Assembly (NCBI RefSeq): GCF_000621805.1
Contig: NZ_JHXH01000001.1
Location: 213,442-277,441, forward strand
Direction of reading: 5' to 3'
DNA length: 64,000 nucleotides
Source: Ruminococcus sp. FC2018
GTDB taxonomy: Bacteria > Bacillota > Clostridia > Oscillospirales > Ruminococcaceae
The translations under genes were made by a program, and so were the position numbers. The notes below the pieces were generated by a model, which did no database searches, was not told where the DNA came from, and saw only the letters and a list, made by a program, of their open reading frames with translations. Positions within the stretch are counted from its first letter, which is position 1, and each line of letters starts with the position of its first letter. Below are positions 50,120-59,013 of the stretch, in pieces.

Positions 50120-51805
50120 ATGTTATCTCAATTATACATTGAAAACCTTGCTGTTATAGAGAAAGCAAGCATAGATCTTACGCCTTATCTGAACGTTTTT
50201 ACCGGTGAGACCGGAGCAGGAAAATCAATTCTTATAAACGGTATCAATGCTATTCTCGGTCAGCGTACCAGTAAAGATATCGTTAGGACCGGTGCCAATA
50301 AAGCCGTTATCACGGCAGTGTTTGAAAAGATACCTGATGCGTGTTCGCATCTTCTTAGCAACAGCGGCATTTCCTGCGATGACGGTCAGCTTTTTCTGGA
50401 AAGAGAAATAAAAACCGACGGTGGCAGCGTAGCAAGAATAAATAACCGTCCTGTCAGCGTTTCATTGCTAAAACAGGTAGGTGATCTGCTTGTAAACATC
50501 CACGGGCAGCATGACAATCAGATCCTGCTTTCTCCCGACAGACATATAGAAATACTTGATTCATATTCGGACGCACAAAGCCTGCTTGATGATTATCAAT
50601 CCTCTTTCCACAAGCTTCAAAGCATTGCTAAAGAGATAAGCCATATTAAAGCTGACTCAAACCAGCGCCAGTTCAGGATCTCTCAGCTTTATGATATGAT
50701 AAATGAGATCGAATGTCTGAAAATAACACCTGATGAAGATAAAAAGATAAGCCGGGAGCTTAATGTTTCTAAAAATGCCGTTGCTCTTTCGGAAGCCTTC
50801 TATGCGGTAAATACCATTCTTTCCGGCTCTGACAACACGACCGGTGTTGTTGAAAGTCTTATGAATGCCGACTCCTACATAAAGAATTACCCCGATGTGA
50901 TCCCCAAGCTTGGCGAATTGAGCGAAAGACTGAATAACGCACGAATTGAGATAAAGGATATATCGGACGAAATAGAGTCCCTTAATTCCAAGCTCAATGT
51001 TGACCCCAAAAGGTTTGACTGGCTAAATCAGCGCAGTGAGGATCTGCGTAAAATATGCAAAAAATACGGTCCGGAACTTGATGATGTGCTCAAAGCTTTG
51101 AACAATGCTCAAATTGAACTTGAAAAACTCCAAGGCAGTGAACAAAGCCTTGATAAGCTTGAAGAAGAGAAAAATGCTCTGCTAACCGAGGTTTCAAAAA
51201 AGGCTATGAAGCTTTCCCGGCATAGGAGTAAAGCAGGGGAGCGATTTGTTCAGCAGGTCACCGCAGAACTTGAGTTTTTGAATATGCCTAATGTCAAAAT
51301 TGTAGTTAAACAGGAAAAGGGTAAACTGACATTGAAGGGCATGGATAACATTGAGTTTCTTATCTCTGCTAACCTGGGTGAAGAACCGAGACCAATGGCT
51401 AAGATAGCATCCGGCGGTGAACTGTCACGTATTATGCTGGCATTGAAAAATGTTATTGCCCGGAAAGATTCCATCGATACTCTTATTTTTGACGAGATAG
51501 ATACAGGTGTAAGCGGTATTGCTGCCCAGAAAATCGGAATGAAGCTTGGCGAGATATCAAGATTCCGTCAGGTGCTTTGTGTGACTCATCTCGCACAGAT
51601 AGCTGTTGTTGCGGACAATCATCTGTTGATTGAAAAGAATGTTGTAGGCGACAGAACTGTTACATCAGTCAGATCCTTGGAAAAAGATGAACGAAAAAAT
51701 GAGATCGCAAGGATAATGGGTGGAAACAGCATTACTCCTTTGCTGCTTGAAAATGCACAGCAGCTTCTCGATGAAGCCGCCAAAATGAAGAATAAACCAT
51801 ATTAA
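50120..51805 (+). CDS. recN: DNA repair protein RecN
   Basis: A 561-residue SMC-like ATPase. The N-terminal Walker A is TGETGAGKSILINGI. A long coiled coil fills the middle. The C-terminal part has the signature ASGGELSRIMLALK, Walker B TLIFDEIDTGVSG and VTHLAQIA. It works in double-strand break repair. It ends the dxs-recN cluster and is followed by a terminator. Length is normal. Confidence 0.96.
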   Translation: MLSQLYIENLAVIEKASIDLTPYLNVFTGETGAGKSILINGINAILGQRTSKDIVRTGANKAVITAVFEKIPDACSHLLSNSGISCDDGQLFLEREIKTDGGSVARINNRPVSVSLLKQVGDLLVNIHGQHDNQILLSPDRHIEILDSYSDAQSLLDDYQSSFHKLQSIAKEISHIKADSNQRQFRISQLYDMINEIECLKITPDEDKKISRELNVSKNAVALSEAFYAVNTILSGSDNTTGVVESLMNADSYIKNYPDVIPKLGELSERLNNARIEIKDISDEIESLNSKLNVDPKRFDWLNQRSEDLRKICKKYGPELDDVLKALNNAQIELEKLQGSEQSLDKLEEEKNALLTEVSKKAMKLSRHRSKAGERFVQQVTAELEFLNMPNVKIVVKQEKGKLTLKGMDNIEFLISANLGEEPRPMAKIASGGELSRIMLALKNVIARKDSIDTLIFDEIDTGVSGIAAQKIGMKLGEISRFRQVLCVTHLAQIAVVADNHLLIEKNVVGDRTVTSVRSLEKDERKNEIARIMGGNSITPLLLENAQQLLDEAAKMKNKPY

Positions 51806-51810
51806 ACATA

Positions 51811-51839
51811 AAAAGGCAGGATCATATCCTGTCTTTTTC
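51811..51839 (+). terminator. Terminator of recN
   Basis: AAAAGGCAGGA pairs TCCTGTCTTTT around loop TCATA, followed by TTC. It closes the long sporulation-to-recN gene string. Confidence 0.88.
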
Positions 51840-51862
51840 ACGTAAAAAATGTCGTTTAAATG

Positions 51863-51891
51863 TTGACTATTTTATATAAAAATGCTATAAT
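51863..51891 (+). promoter_or_regulatory. Sigma-A promoter of thyX
   Basis: TTGACT (51863-51868) and TATAAT (51886-51891) with a 17-bp spacer. Confidence 0.8.
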
Positions 51892-51927
51892 AATATCTGT
51901 ATATGGAATAAGAAAGGATGTGTGGTA

Positions 51928-52692
51928 ATGAAGGTCAAATTGCTTGCTTATACCCCTGAACCTGAAAAGATCGTTGCGACTGCTGCAAAGCTTTGTTATT
52001 CGTCAAGTGATATTGAATCGCTTAAAGACGGGCTTACGGATGACAAAGTGGAAAGTTTCGTTTCGATGATCGCCTCTATTGGTCACGAGAGCACTATGGA
52101 GCACGTTTGCTTTACTTTTGGTATCGAGGGGATCTCACGTGCTTGTTCACACCAGCTTGTAAGGCACCGCATTGCCTCATATTCTCAGAAAAGTCAGCGA
52201 TATGTAAATGAAAACGGGTTTGAATTTATAACTCCGCCCGAGATAGAAGCCGATGAGCAGGCAAAAGCCGAGTTTGATAAGCAAATGGCTGCGCTCACCG
52301 AGAGCTATAATAAAATTGCGGAAATACTTACCGCTAAGCATTTGAAATCATTTCTTGCCCAGGGCATGGATGAAAAGGAAGCCAGGTCCAAAGCAAGAAA
52401 AAAGGCTAACGAGGATGCAAGATTTGTTTTGCCAAATGCCTGCGAAACAAAGATCGTTGTTACAATGAATATCAGAAGCCTGTTTAATTTCTTCAGACAT
52501 CGCTGCTGCAACAGAGCACAGTGGGAAATAAAGGCTGTTGCCGACGAAATGCTCAGACTCTGCCGCCAGGTCGCTCCCAATGTGTTTAAAAACGCCGGTC
52601 CATCCTGCGTCATGACCGGGAGATGTCCGGAGGGTAAGATGACCTGTGGAAAGATAAACGAGGTCAAAGCTTTTTATAAAGAATTGAAATAG
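51928..52692 (+). CDS. thyX: Flavin-dependent thymidylate synthase
   Basis: A 254-residue ThyX. The signature is RHRIASYSQKSQRY (RHRxxSxxxxSxRY). NIRSLFNFFRHRCCNRAQWE is the late substrate-binding stretch. It makes dTMP with a flavin hydride and needs no dihydrofolate reductase. The ATG at 51928 is used; a GTG two codons upstream is closer to AAAGGATG and is possible. It is first in a likely operon with the DJ-1 family gene and others. Confidence 0.96.
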   Translation: MKVKLLAYTPEPEKIVATAAKLCYSSSDIESLKDGLTDDKVESFVSMIASIGHESTMEHVCFTFGIEGISRACSHQLVRHRIASYSQKSQRYVNENGFEFITPPEIEADEQAKAEFDKQMAALTESYNKIAEILTAKHLKSFLAQGMDEKEARSKARKKANEDARFVLPNACETKIVVTMNIRSLFNFFRHRCCNRAQWEIKAVADEMLRLCRQVAPNVFKNAGPSCVMTGRCPEGKMTCGKINEVKAFYKELK

Positions 52693-52732
52693 TTTTACTT
52701 AACAGATTAATACAGATCCCGGAGGTTATGAT

Positions 52733-53275
52733 ATGATTTATGTTTTCCTTGCAAACGGATTTGAAGAGATCGAAGCTCTTGCACCGGTGGATATATTAAG
52801 ACGTGCCAAGGCTGATGTGAAAACTGTCGGTGTAACCGGCAAGGAAGTAACATCTTCCCGTGGTGTTATTGTAAAGACGGATATAACAGCCGATGAAATA
52901 ACCCTTGATGACGATCTTGAGATGATAGTTCTTCCGGGAGGAATGCCCGGAACGCTGAATCTTGAGGCAAGCGATAAGGTACAGAGTGCTGTGGACTTTT
53001 GTTGGCAAAATGACAGATATATAGCTGCTATATGCGCTGCCCCGTCCATACTGGGGCATAAGGGTCTTCTTAAAGGCAAGACGGCGACAAGTTTTCCAAA
53101 ATTCAACGGTGACCTTGAGGGTGCAAATGTTGTTGATGAGCTTGTTGCTGTTGACGGAAAATTCATTACCGCCAAAGGAGCAGGTGCCAGCATTGAATTT
53201 GGTCTTACTCTTGCACAGCTTATTGTTTCAAGAGAAACATCCGATAGTATAAAGGCATCTATGCAATGCAGATAA
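52733..53275 (+). CDS. DJ-1/PfpI-family protein
   Basis: 180 residues. The reactive cysteine is Cys101 in AAICAAPSILG, and the supporting glutamate is in FLANGFEEIEAL (about residue 12). The form and length match the YajL/DJ-1 branch, which is linked to carbonyl or oxidative stress. GGAGG marks the ATG. The next gene overlaps its stop. Confidence 0.93.
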   Translation: MIYVFLANGFEEIEALAPVDILRRAKADVKTVGVTGKEVTSSRGVIVKTDITADEITLDDDLEMIVLPGGMPGTLNLEASDKVQSAVDFCWQNDRYIAAICAAPSILGHKGLLKGKTATSFPKFNGDLEGANVVDELVAVDGKFITAKGAGASIEFGLTLAQLIVSRETSDSIKASMQCR

Positions 53276-53832
53276 TGACTAAAAAACAGCTTCGTGAAAT
53301 ATATAAGAATAAGCGGCGGCTTATGTTGCCACAGGAGAAAACTGCGCTTGATGACGCTGTGGCTGATCGTTTTTTGAACAGTGATATGTATAAGCAGTGC
53401 GATGAGCTGCTTGTATATGTTTCGCTTGGTATCGAGGTGGGAACACACAGCATTATCAGTCGTGCACTAAAAGAAAAAAAGGTTTTTTGTCCAAAGTGTT
53501 ACAGTGAACCCAATGTTATGGAGTTTTATAGGATAAATAGTTTTGATGATCTCTCGCCGGGAGCATACGGTATCCTTGAACCGTCGGCAGGGGAGCCGTT
53601 TTATTCTTTTTCCGATACATCGCTTTGTATAGTACCTGCGCTTTCTTATGATAAAAACGGGTACAGACTGGGATTTGGTAAAGGTTATTATGATAGATTC
53701 CTTAGCGGATTCAACGGAATAAAGACAGGATTATGCTACGAAAATTCGCTGTGCGATGTTTTGCCGGCAGACGACTACGATGTATTTGTTGACAATATTG
53801 TTACTGAGGATAGAATCATTTTCTTAAGGTAA
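53275..53832 (+). CDS. 5-formyltetrahydrofolate cyclo-ligase family protein
   Basis: A 185-residue protein of the 5-FCL family, with KKQLREIYKNKRRLM at the start and the ATP/substrate loop RLGFGKGYYDRFLSGF near residue 140. It returns 5-formyl-THF to 5,10-methenyl-THF. The ATG at 53275 overlaps the DJ-1 stop (TAATG); another ATG three codons earlier lies inside that gene. Adjacent thyX and this gene both touch folate metabolism. Confidence 0.92.
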   Translation: MTKKQLREIYKNKRRLMLPQEKTALDDAVADRFLNSDMYKQCDELLVYVSLGIEVGTHSIISRALKEKKVFCPKCYSEPNVMEFYRINSFDDLSPGAYGILEPSAGEPFYSFSDTSLCIVPALSYDKNGYRLGFGKGYYDRFLSGFNGIKTGLCYENSLCDVLPADDYDVFVDNIVTEDRIIFLR

Positions 53833-53849
53833 TGGAAAGGAAGTTATTT

Positions 53850-55538
53850 ATGGATAATAAAGAGATGAGCCTTGAAGAGATACTTGCAGAAGGCTCAGAA
53901 AAAGCATCTGAAATCAACTCAAATGCTTCCGATAATCTCTCAGATGTAAAAGACAGGAAACTGTCACTGGAGGAAGTTATTGCCATGAACAAGGGTGAAA
54001 CTCTGCCATCTGATGAGGCTGTTGAAGAGGTGCAGGATACAGCCGGGGAGATCTCAGATCAGATTGCCGAAAATGATCTTACTGACATTCTTGACGATTC
54101 AGAAAATACATATGCTACGGATAAGATTAACTCCGGAGATGCTCACGATGCTTCCGATACAGCTGATAAAGGTTATCTTACCGTTGATGATATACTGGGA
54201 GATGATCTACAGGACCTTAAACTTTCTGATGAAGACCTTGAATATGATGGCAAAGACGCCCCCAAGGTATTACAGAGCGATCCTGATACTGCGGTTGAAA
54301 ACAGCGATGATCTGACTGTTGAGGAACCGGTTGACGAACCGGATGACTATCCTGAGGACGAATATGACGATGATCTGGACGATACGCCTACAGTTGTTAT
54401 GCCTCAAAGCAGTGAAAGAAATCCGGTCAGACCACGCAGGAAAAGACCTGCCGCAAGGAAAAAGAAAAAGGCTAAGCAGAAAAACAGCCGATTTAACGGA
54501 TCTATCTTTGGAGGAATCATACTTACCTGTATTATTCTTACTGTATCCGTTGTTTTATCACTGACGGCTATATCTGTGGCAACCGAGTATTATGGAATCG
54601 GAAAATCCGAGAATGACGTTATATTTAAGATCCCCGAAGGAGCGGATAATGATAAAATTGCCGATATTCTTTATGAAAACGGTATTATAAAGAATAAGAC
54701 TCTCTTCAAACTTGCTTTGAAGATCGAAAAGCCGCAAACCATTTTCCCCGGAGATATTACACTGAAACCGTCGATGGGCTATGCAGCTGTTATTGAGGAG
54801 CTTGCCACAATGCGAGAGAGAATGGAAACGGTCACCATAACATTTACAGAAGGTATGAACCTGCTTGATGTGGCTAATCTTCTTGAGAAGAATAAGGTTT
54901 GCAAAGCGGACGATTTCCTGTTTGAATTCAATAAGGATCAGGGCTTTGACTTTGAAAAGGATCTGGGAGTAAGCAAGGATGCCTTTTATAAAATGGAAGG
55001 TTATTTCTTCCCGGAAACCTATAACTTCTATGTAAACGATACAGCTTACAATGTTACAAAGCTTGTGCGTACACAGTTCCAGAGTACAATGAACGCAGAT
55101 CTGATGAGACAGGTGAAGGAGAGCAAATTCTCCCTTAACCAGATCATTACACTTGCTTCCATAGTACAGATGGAGGCAGGATCCGAGGCTGAAATGCCAA
55201 AGGTGGCTTCTGTATTTGTAAACAGAATGAACGATCAGACTACATATCCTAATCTTCAGTCTGATACAACTTCAAAGTATATTGAAAAAGTAATAAAGAA
55301 AAAGGCTATCGACCAGTCCTCAGTTGAGTTCTATACAAATGTGTATGACACATACACATGCAGAGGACTGCCAGCAAGCCCGATATGTAACCCGGGAATG
55401 GCTGCAATAAAAGCGGTCCTTAATCCTGCAAAGACGGATTACTATTACTTCTGTAATAACCTTGCCACAGGTGAAACCTTCTTTGCAAGAACACTTGAGG
55501 AGCATAACGCAAACCTCAAGAAGGCTGGTCTTGCCTGA
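53850..55538 (+). CDS. mltG: Endolytic murein transglycosylase with long acidic N-terminal region
   Basis: 562 residues. The first about 190 are cytosolic, very acidic and low in complexity. A basic patch follows (194-211, RPRRKRPAARKKKK), then one transmembrane helix (about 220-245) and an outside YceG domain. The catalytic glutamate is in IVQMEAGSEAEMPKVASVFV (about residue 440). MltG cuts nascent glycan strands. Three similar short motifs recur in the tail: SLEEILAEG, SLEEVIAMN and TVDDILGDD. The ATG at 53850 is set by GGAAAGGAAG. Confidence 0.92.
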   Translation: MDNKEMSLEEILAEGSEKASEINSNASDNLSDVKDRKLSLEEVIAMNKGETLPSDEAVEEVQDTAGEISDQIAENDLTDILDDSENTYATDKINSGDAHDASDTADKGYLTVDDILGDDLQDLKLSDEDLEYDGKDAPKVLQSDPDTAVENSDDLTVEEPVDEPDDYPEDEYDDDLDDTPTVVMPQSSERNPVRPRRKRPAARKKKKAKQKNSRFNGSIFGGIILTCIILTVSVVLSLTAISVATEYYGIGKSENDVIFKIPEGADNDKIADILYENGIIKNKTLFKLALKIEKPQTIFPGDITLKPSMGYAAVIEELATMRERMETVTITFTEGMNLLDVANLLEKNKVCKADDFLFEFNKDQGFDFEKDLGVSKDAFYKMEGYFFPETYNFYVNDTAYNVTKLVRTQFQSTMNADLMRQVKESKFSLNQIITLASIVQMEAGSEAEMPKVASVFVNRMNDQTTYPNLQSDTTSKYIEKVIKKKAIDQSSVEFYTNVYDTYTCRGLPASPICNPGMAAIKAVLNPAKTDYYYFCNNLATGETFFARTLEEHNANLKKAGLA

Positions 55539-55552
55539 ATCAGAGGTATAAA

Positions 55553-56776
55553 ATGTCTGACCTATTAGAAATCTTGTCACCGGTGGGTGATATGGAAAGA
55601 TTGCACGCAGCTCTTGACTTTGGCGCAGATGCCGTCTATCTTGGCGGCACCTGCTTTGGTATGAGAGCTGCATCTGCAAATTTTGATGCACAATCACTTG
55701 TGCAAGCCTGTAAAATAACACATGAAAAGGGTAAAAAGCTTTATCTGACCTGTAATACATTGCCTCGAAACTTTGAGATACCTGCTCTTGAGGGCTTTGT
55801 TAAAGATGCTGTTGATGCAGGTGTTGATGCGCTGATCGTAAATGACATCGGTGTTTTCGCCATGGTAAAACGGTTTGCACCTGATATGGAGATACATGTT
55901 TCCACACAGGCCGGAATCGTAAATTATGCAACCGCCAACGAGTTTTATAATATGGGCGCAAAGAGGGTCGTGCTGGCACGAGAGCTTTCTATTGAAGAAA
56001 TTGCCGAAATACGTGCTAAAACTCCCGGTGAGCTTGATATCGAATGCTTTGTACACGGTGCAATGTGCGTAAGTTTTTCCGGTAGGTGCCTGCTTTCACA
56101 GTATCTTGTGAACAGAGATGCCAACAGGGGAGAGTGTGCTCAGCCTTGCCGGTGGGGATATCACCTTATGGAGGAAAAACGAACTAATGAGTTTTACCCC
56201 GTGTTTGAAGATGACAGCGGAACGTATATACTCAACGCCAAGGATATGTGCCTTATCGAGCACATTGACAAGCTTGCTAAAGCGGGTATAAACAGCTTTA
56301 AGATCGAAGGCAGAGCCAAATCGTCTTACTATGTTTCCGTTATAACAAACGCTTACCGCAAGGCAATGGATATATATATTTCAGATCCGGATAACTTTAA
56401 GTTACCACAGTGGATCAGGGACGAAGTCTTTAAGGTCAGCCACAGAGCTTATTGTACAGGCTTTTATTTTGGTCACCCGAAACAGAGCCAGTATTACGAA
56501 AACGGCGGATATATAAGAGAATACGACGTTGTTGCTGTAGTCGAGGGCTGTTCAAACGGAAGGGTATATGCACAGCAGAGAAATAAGTTCAACAGGGGAG
56601 ACGAGCTGGAGATATTACCTCCCGATTCACCTCCTATAAGCTTTACAGCAGAGCACATATTCAACGGCAGCGGGGAAGAGATCGAAACGGCGAACCATGC
56701 AACAATGGAACTTTCGATCCTGTCTGATATAGTTGTGCCAAAGAATTCTATTATAAGAATGAAAAGCAAAAAATAA
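55553..56776 (+). CDS. U32-family peptidase / tRNA hydroxylation-type protein
   Basis: A 407-residue U32 protein. The signature is FVHGAMCVSFSGRCLLSQYL, followed by RDANRGECAQPCRW, which supplies cysteines for an iron-sulfur cluster. LSPVGDMERLHAALDFGADA is the usual start. Relatives include TrhP (tRNA 5-hydroxyuridine) and RlhA (23S rRNA hydroxycytidine), so RNA modification is more likely than proteolysis. It lies 14 bp after mltG in the same operon. Confidence 0.9.
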   Translation: MSDLLEILSPVGDMERLHAALDFGADAVYLGGTCFGMRAASANFDAQSLVQACKITHEKGKKLYLTCNTLPRNFEIPALEGFVKDAVDAGVDALIVNDIGVFAMVKRFAPDMEIHVSTQAGIVNYATANEFYNMGAKRVVLARELSIEEIAEIRAKTPGELDIECFVHGAMCVSFSGRCLLSQYLVNRDANRGECAQPCRWGYHLMEEKRTNEFYPVFEDDSGTYILNAKDMCLIEHIDKLAKAGINSFKIEGRAKSSYYVSVITNAYRKAMDIYISDPDNFKLPQWIRDEVFKVSHRAYCTGFYFGHPKQSQYYENGGYIREYDVVAVVEGCSNGRVYAQQRNKFNRGDELEILPPDSPPISFTAEHIFNGSGEEIETANHATMELSILSDIVVPKNSIIRMKSKK

Positions 56777-56806
56777 AGAGTGCCATAAAAAGCACTCTTA
56801 TTTTTT
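56776..56806. terminator. Bidirectional terminator between U32 gene and xer
   Basis: AAGAGTGC/GCACTCTT with loop CATAAAAA, then TATTTTTTAT on the right and an A-rich run on the left. The xer stop lies in the T tract. Confidence 0.8.
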
Positions 56807-57769
56807 ATCTTTTTTATATGCCGCAATAGGCGATGCTTGTGAAGCATCTTTCAGGTCGGAATTTGTAATGTGTGTATATATCTCGGTCGTGGAAATGCTT
56901 TTGTGTCCCAGGACCTCTTTTAAAACCAATGTGTCAACACCGTTTTTGTACATCATTGTTGCGGCGGAATGTCGAAGCTTATGAGTAGTTATTCCAAGAT
57001 TAGAAAGTCCTGCGGCTTTTAATTGTTCCTCAACGATCTGCTGGACACGCCGTTTATTTATCCTGGTTTTGTTCGCCGATAAAAAGATAGCCTGTTGCTC
57101 CACCTGTGGTCTGTAATTGTTTATGTAGTCATCAAGTGCCTGTATACAAACATCGTTAAGATATACTATTCTTTCTTTTCTGCCCTTGCCAAATAAGCGC
57201 AGAGTCTTGTTTTCACGGCTGTAATCGTTAAGGTCGATTCCTACAAGTTCACTTAAACGCATACCGCATGATAAAAATAATACCAGCATACAAAAGTCAC
57301 GCTCTTTGTGCTTGGAATCAACACTGTTCAGAAGCTGTACACTTTGCTCGGCGGTCAGATATTTAGGCAATGCCTGATTTATTCTTGGAAGTTCCAGATC
57401 TTTCAAAGGATCGTCTGTTATTAGTGCAGCCTTTTTATTCAGATATGAATACAGCTGTTTAAGCGCCGAGCATTTTCTTGCCCTTGTTTTTACGGAATTT
57501 CCTCGGTTCTGAGCAAGATATCCAAGATAAACATATGCATCGTTCAGACTGAATCTTTCAAGCCACTCAATGGGTGTGTCCTTGATAGGAATGCTGTAAA
57601 AGTCAGATTCTTTGGCGACCCGGTGCTTTATATTGAGATACCTCAAAAATGTCCTGATATCAATGTAATATGCCTCAATGGTACGCTCACCACGGTCTTT
57701 AACGACCTTCATATATGTAAGAAAATCATTCAGATAATATGGGCAGTCATCAAGATATTCGCTTTTCAT
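56798..57769 (-). CDS. Tyrosine recombinase, XerC/XerD-like
   Basis: A 323-residue tyrosine recombinase. The N-terminal SAM-like core-binding domain (about 10-110) is followed by the catalytic domain with all key residues: Arg in SCGMRLSEL, Lys in GKGRKERIVY, HKLRH, and LGHKSISTTEIYTH with the nucleophile Tyr. The full motif set and size fit chromosomal Xer. It is a single gene, divergent from the GMP synthetase gene. Mobile-element integrases have similar motifs, but no att repeats were seen beside it. Confidence 0.9.
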   Translation of the reverse strand: MKSEYLDDCPYYLNDFLTYMKVVKDRGERTIEAYYIDIRTFLRYLNIKHRVAKESDFYSIPIKDTPIEWLERFSLNDAYVYLGYLAQNRGNSVKTRARKCSALKQLYSYLNKKAALITDDPLKDLELPRINQALPKYLTAEQSVQLLNSVDSKHKERDFCMLVLFLSCGMRLSELVGIDLNDYSRENKTLRLFGKGRKERIVYLNDVCIQALDDYINNYRPQVEQQAIFLSANKTRINKRRVQQIVEEQLKAAGLSNLGITTHKLRHSAATMMYKNGVDTLVLKEVLGHKSISTTEIYTHITNSDLKDASQASPIAAYKKDKK

Positions 57770-57816
57770 TTGAAAACTCCATTCTGAAAAAACTTAATCT
57801 AAATCTTTATAATAGT

Positions 57817-57845
57817 ATTATAATTCAACTTTTAACTGCTGTCAA
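57817..57845 (-). promoter_or_regulatory. Sigma-A promoter of xer
   Basis: On the minus strand, TTGACA (57845-57840) and TATAAT (57822-57817) with a 17-bp spacer. Its -35 box is in one arm of an inverted repeat shared with the opposite promoter. Confidence 0.82.
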
Positions 57846-57868
57846 GAGAGACGGACGTTGACAGCAGT
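57835..57868. repeat. Inverted repeat joining two divergent promoters
   Basis: ACTGCTGTCAA (57835-57845) and TTGACAGCAGT (57858-57868) are perfect 11-bp arms separated by 12 bp. Each arm contains a -35 TTGACA. The extra flanking symmetry suggests a shared operator. Confidence 0.8.
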
Positions 57869-57886
57869 AACCAGCTGTGTTATAAT
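57858..57886 (+). promoter_or_regulatory. Sigma-A promoter of the GMP synthetase gene
   Basis: TTGACA (57858-57863) and TATAAT (57881-57886) with a 17-bp spacer, about 44 bp before the ATG. Confidence 0.85.
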
Positions 57887-57929
57887 TAATTTGTAGGATT
57901 TTATTAAATAAATTGGAGTGTGATTTATC

Positions 57930-58910
57930 ATGAGTTCAAATGTAAGACCCGAAAACATGGAGAGAATTACAAACGAGGCCCTTGCAAACGCTTTTATCGA
58001 CCAGCAGGTAAAAGAACTCAGGTCGCAGATAGGTGATAAGAAGGTTCTTCTTGCATTATCAGGCGGCGTTGACAGTTCCGTTGTTGCTGCTTTGCTTATA
58101 AAAGCTGTGGGGCAGCAGCTTGTTTGTGTTCATGTAAACCATGGATTGCTGAGAAAAGGGGAGCCCGAACAGGTCGTAGAGGTGTTCAGAAACCAGATGA
58201 ACGCTAACCTTGTTTATGTTGATGCCGTGGACAGGTTCCTTGATAAGCTGGCAGGTGTCAGCGAGCCTGAAAAAAAGAGAAAGATAATCGGTGCTGAATT
58301 TATCCGTGTTTTTGAGGAAGAAGCACGTAAACAGGATAACATTGAGTTTCTTGCTCAGGGTACGATCTATCCTGATATACTTGAAAGCGACGGAGTAAAA
58401 GCTCATCATAATGTTGGCGGTCTGCCTGAAGATATGAAATTTGAACTTGTTGAGCCGATTAAGCTTCTGTTCAAGGATGAAGTAAGAGTTGTAGGTAAAG
58501 CACTGGGACTGCCTGATAATATGGTGTATCGTCAGCCGTTCCCGGGACCCGGTCTTGGCGTAAGGTGCCTTGGTGCAATCACTCGTGACCGCCTTGAGGC
58601 AGTTCGTGAAAGCGATGCGATCCTCAGAGAGGAATTTGCTAAGAATGGACTTGAAGGTAAGGTTTGGCAGTACTTTACAGCTGTTCCTGATTTCAGATCT
58701 GTGGGTGTAAAAGACGGAAAACGCACATTTGCTTATCCTGTTATTATACGTGCTGTAAATACCAAGGACGCTATGACTGCAACCGTTGAGAATGTTCCGT
58801 TTGAGCTTTTGCAGCATATAACCGATAGAATAACCCACGAGGTGGAAAATGTAAACAGAGTGCTTTTTGATCTTACACCAAAACCAAGCGCAACTATCGA
58901 GTGGGAATAG
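57930..58910 (+). CDS. Stand-alone GMP synthetase ATP-pyrophosphatase subunit
   Basis: 326 residues covering only the C-terminal two-thirds of ordinary GuaA (about 510 residues). The P-loop is LSGGVDSS (residues 43-50). QGTIYPD and FPGPGLGVRCLG are the XMP-amination site, and the dimerization domain ends at TPKPSATIEWE. The N-terminal glutamine amidotransferase is missing; a tail of about 20 residues takes its place. The ATG follows GGAGTG and a good promoter, so it is a true short form like the two-subunit archaeal enzyme. It makes GMP from XMP using ammonia, or a separate glutaminase subunit not found here. Confidence 0.9.
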   Translation: MSSNVRPENMERITNEALANAFIDQQVKELRSQIGDKKVLLALSGGVDSSVVAALLIKAVGQQLVCVHVNHGLLRKGEPEQVVEVFRNQMNANLVYVDAVDRFLDKLAGVSEPEKKRKIIGAEFIRVFEEEARKQDNIEFLAQGTIYPDILESDGVKAHHNVGGLPEDMKFELVEPIKLLFKDEVRVVGKALGLPDNMVYRQPFPGPGLGVRCLGAITRDRLEAVRESDAILREEFAKNGLEGKVWQYFTAVPDFRSVGVKDGKRTFAYPVIIRAVNTKDAMTATVENVPFELLQHITDRITHEVENVNRVLFDLTPKPSATIEWE

Positions 58911-59013
58911 TAAATATAGTATTCTAAAAATAAAAATAATACAGAACAATAATAAAAAGGCAAACCCGATTTTTTCGACAGTGGCTGTTCGAACTTAAGA
59001 AAGAGGTTTGAAA

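Noticed and set aside
57770..57929. dif or attachment site next to the xer gene
   Set aside because: No 28-bp dif-like sequence was found; the inverted repeat there is explained by two divergent promoters.
58059..58949. Minus-strand 296-codon frame over the GMP synthetase gene
   Set aside because: Shadow; the plus-strand protein is clearly conserved.
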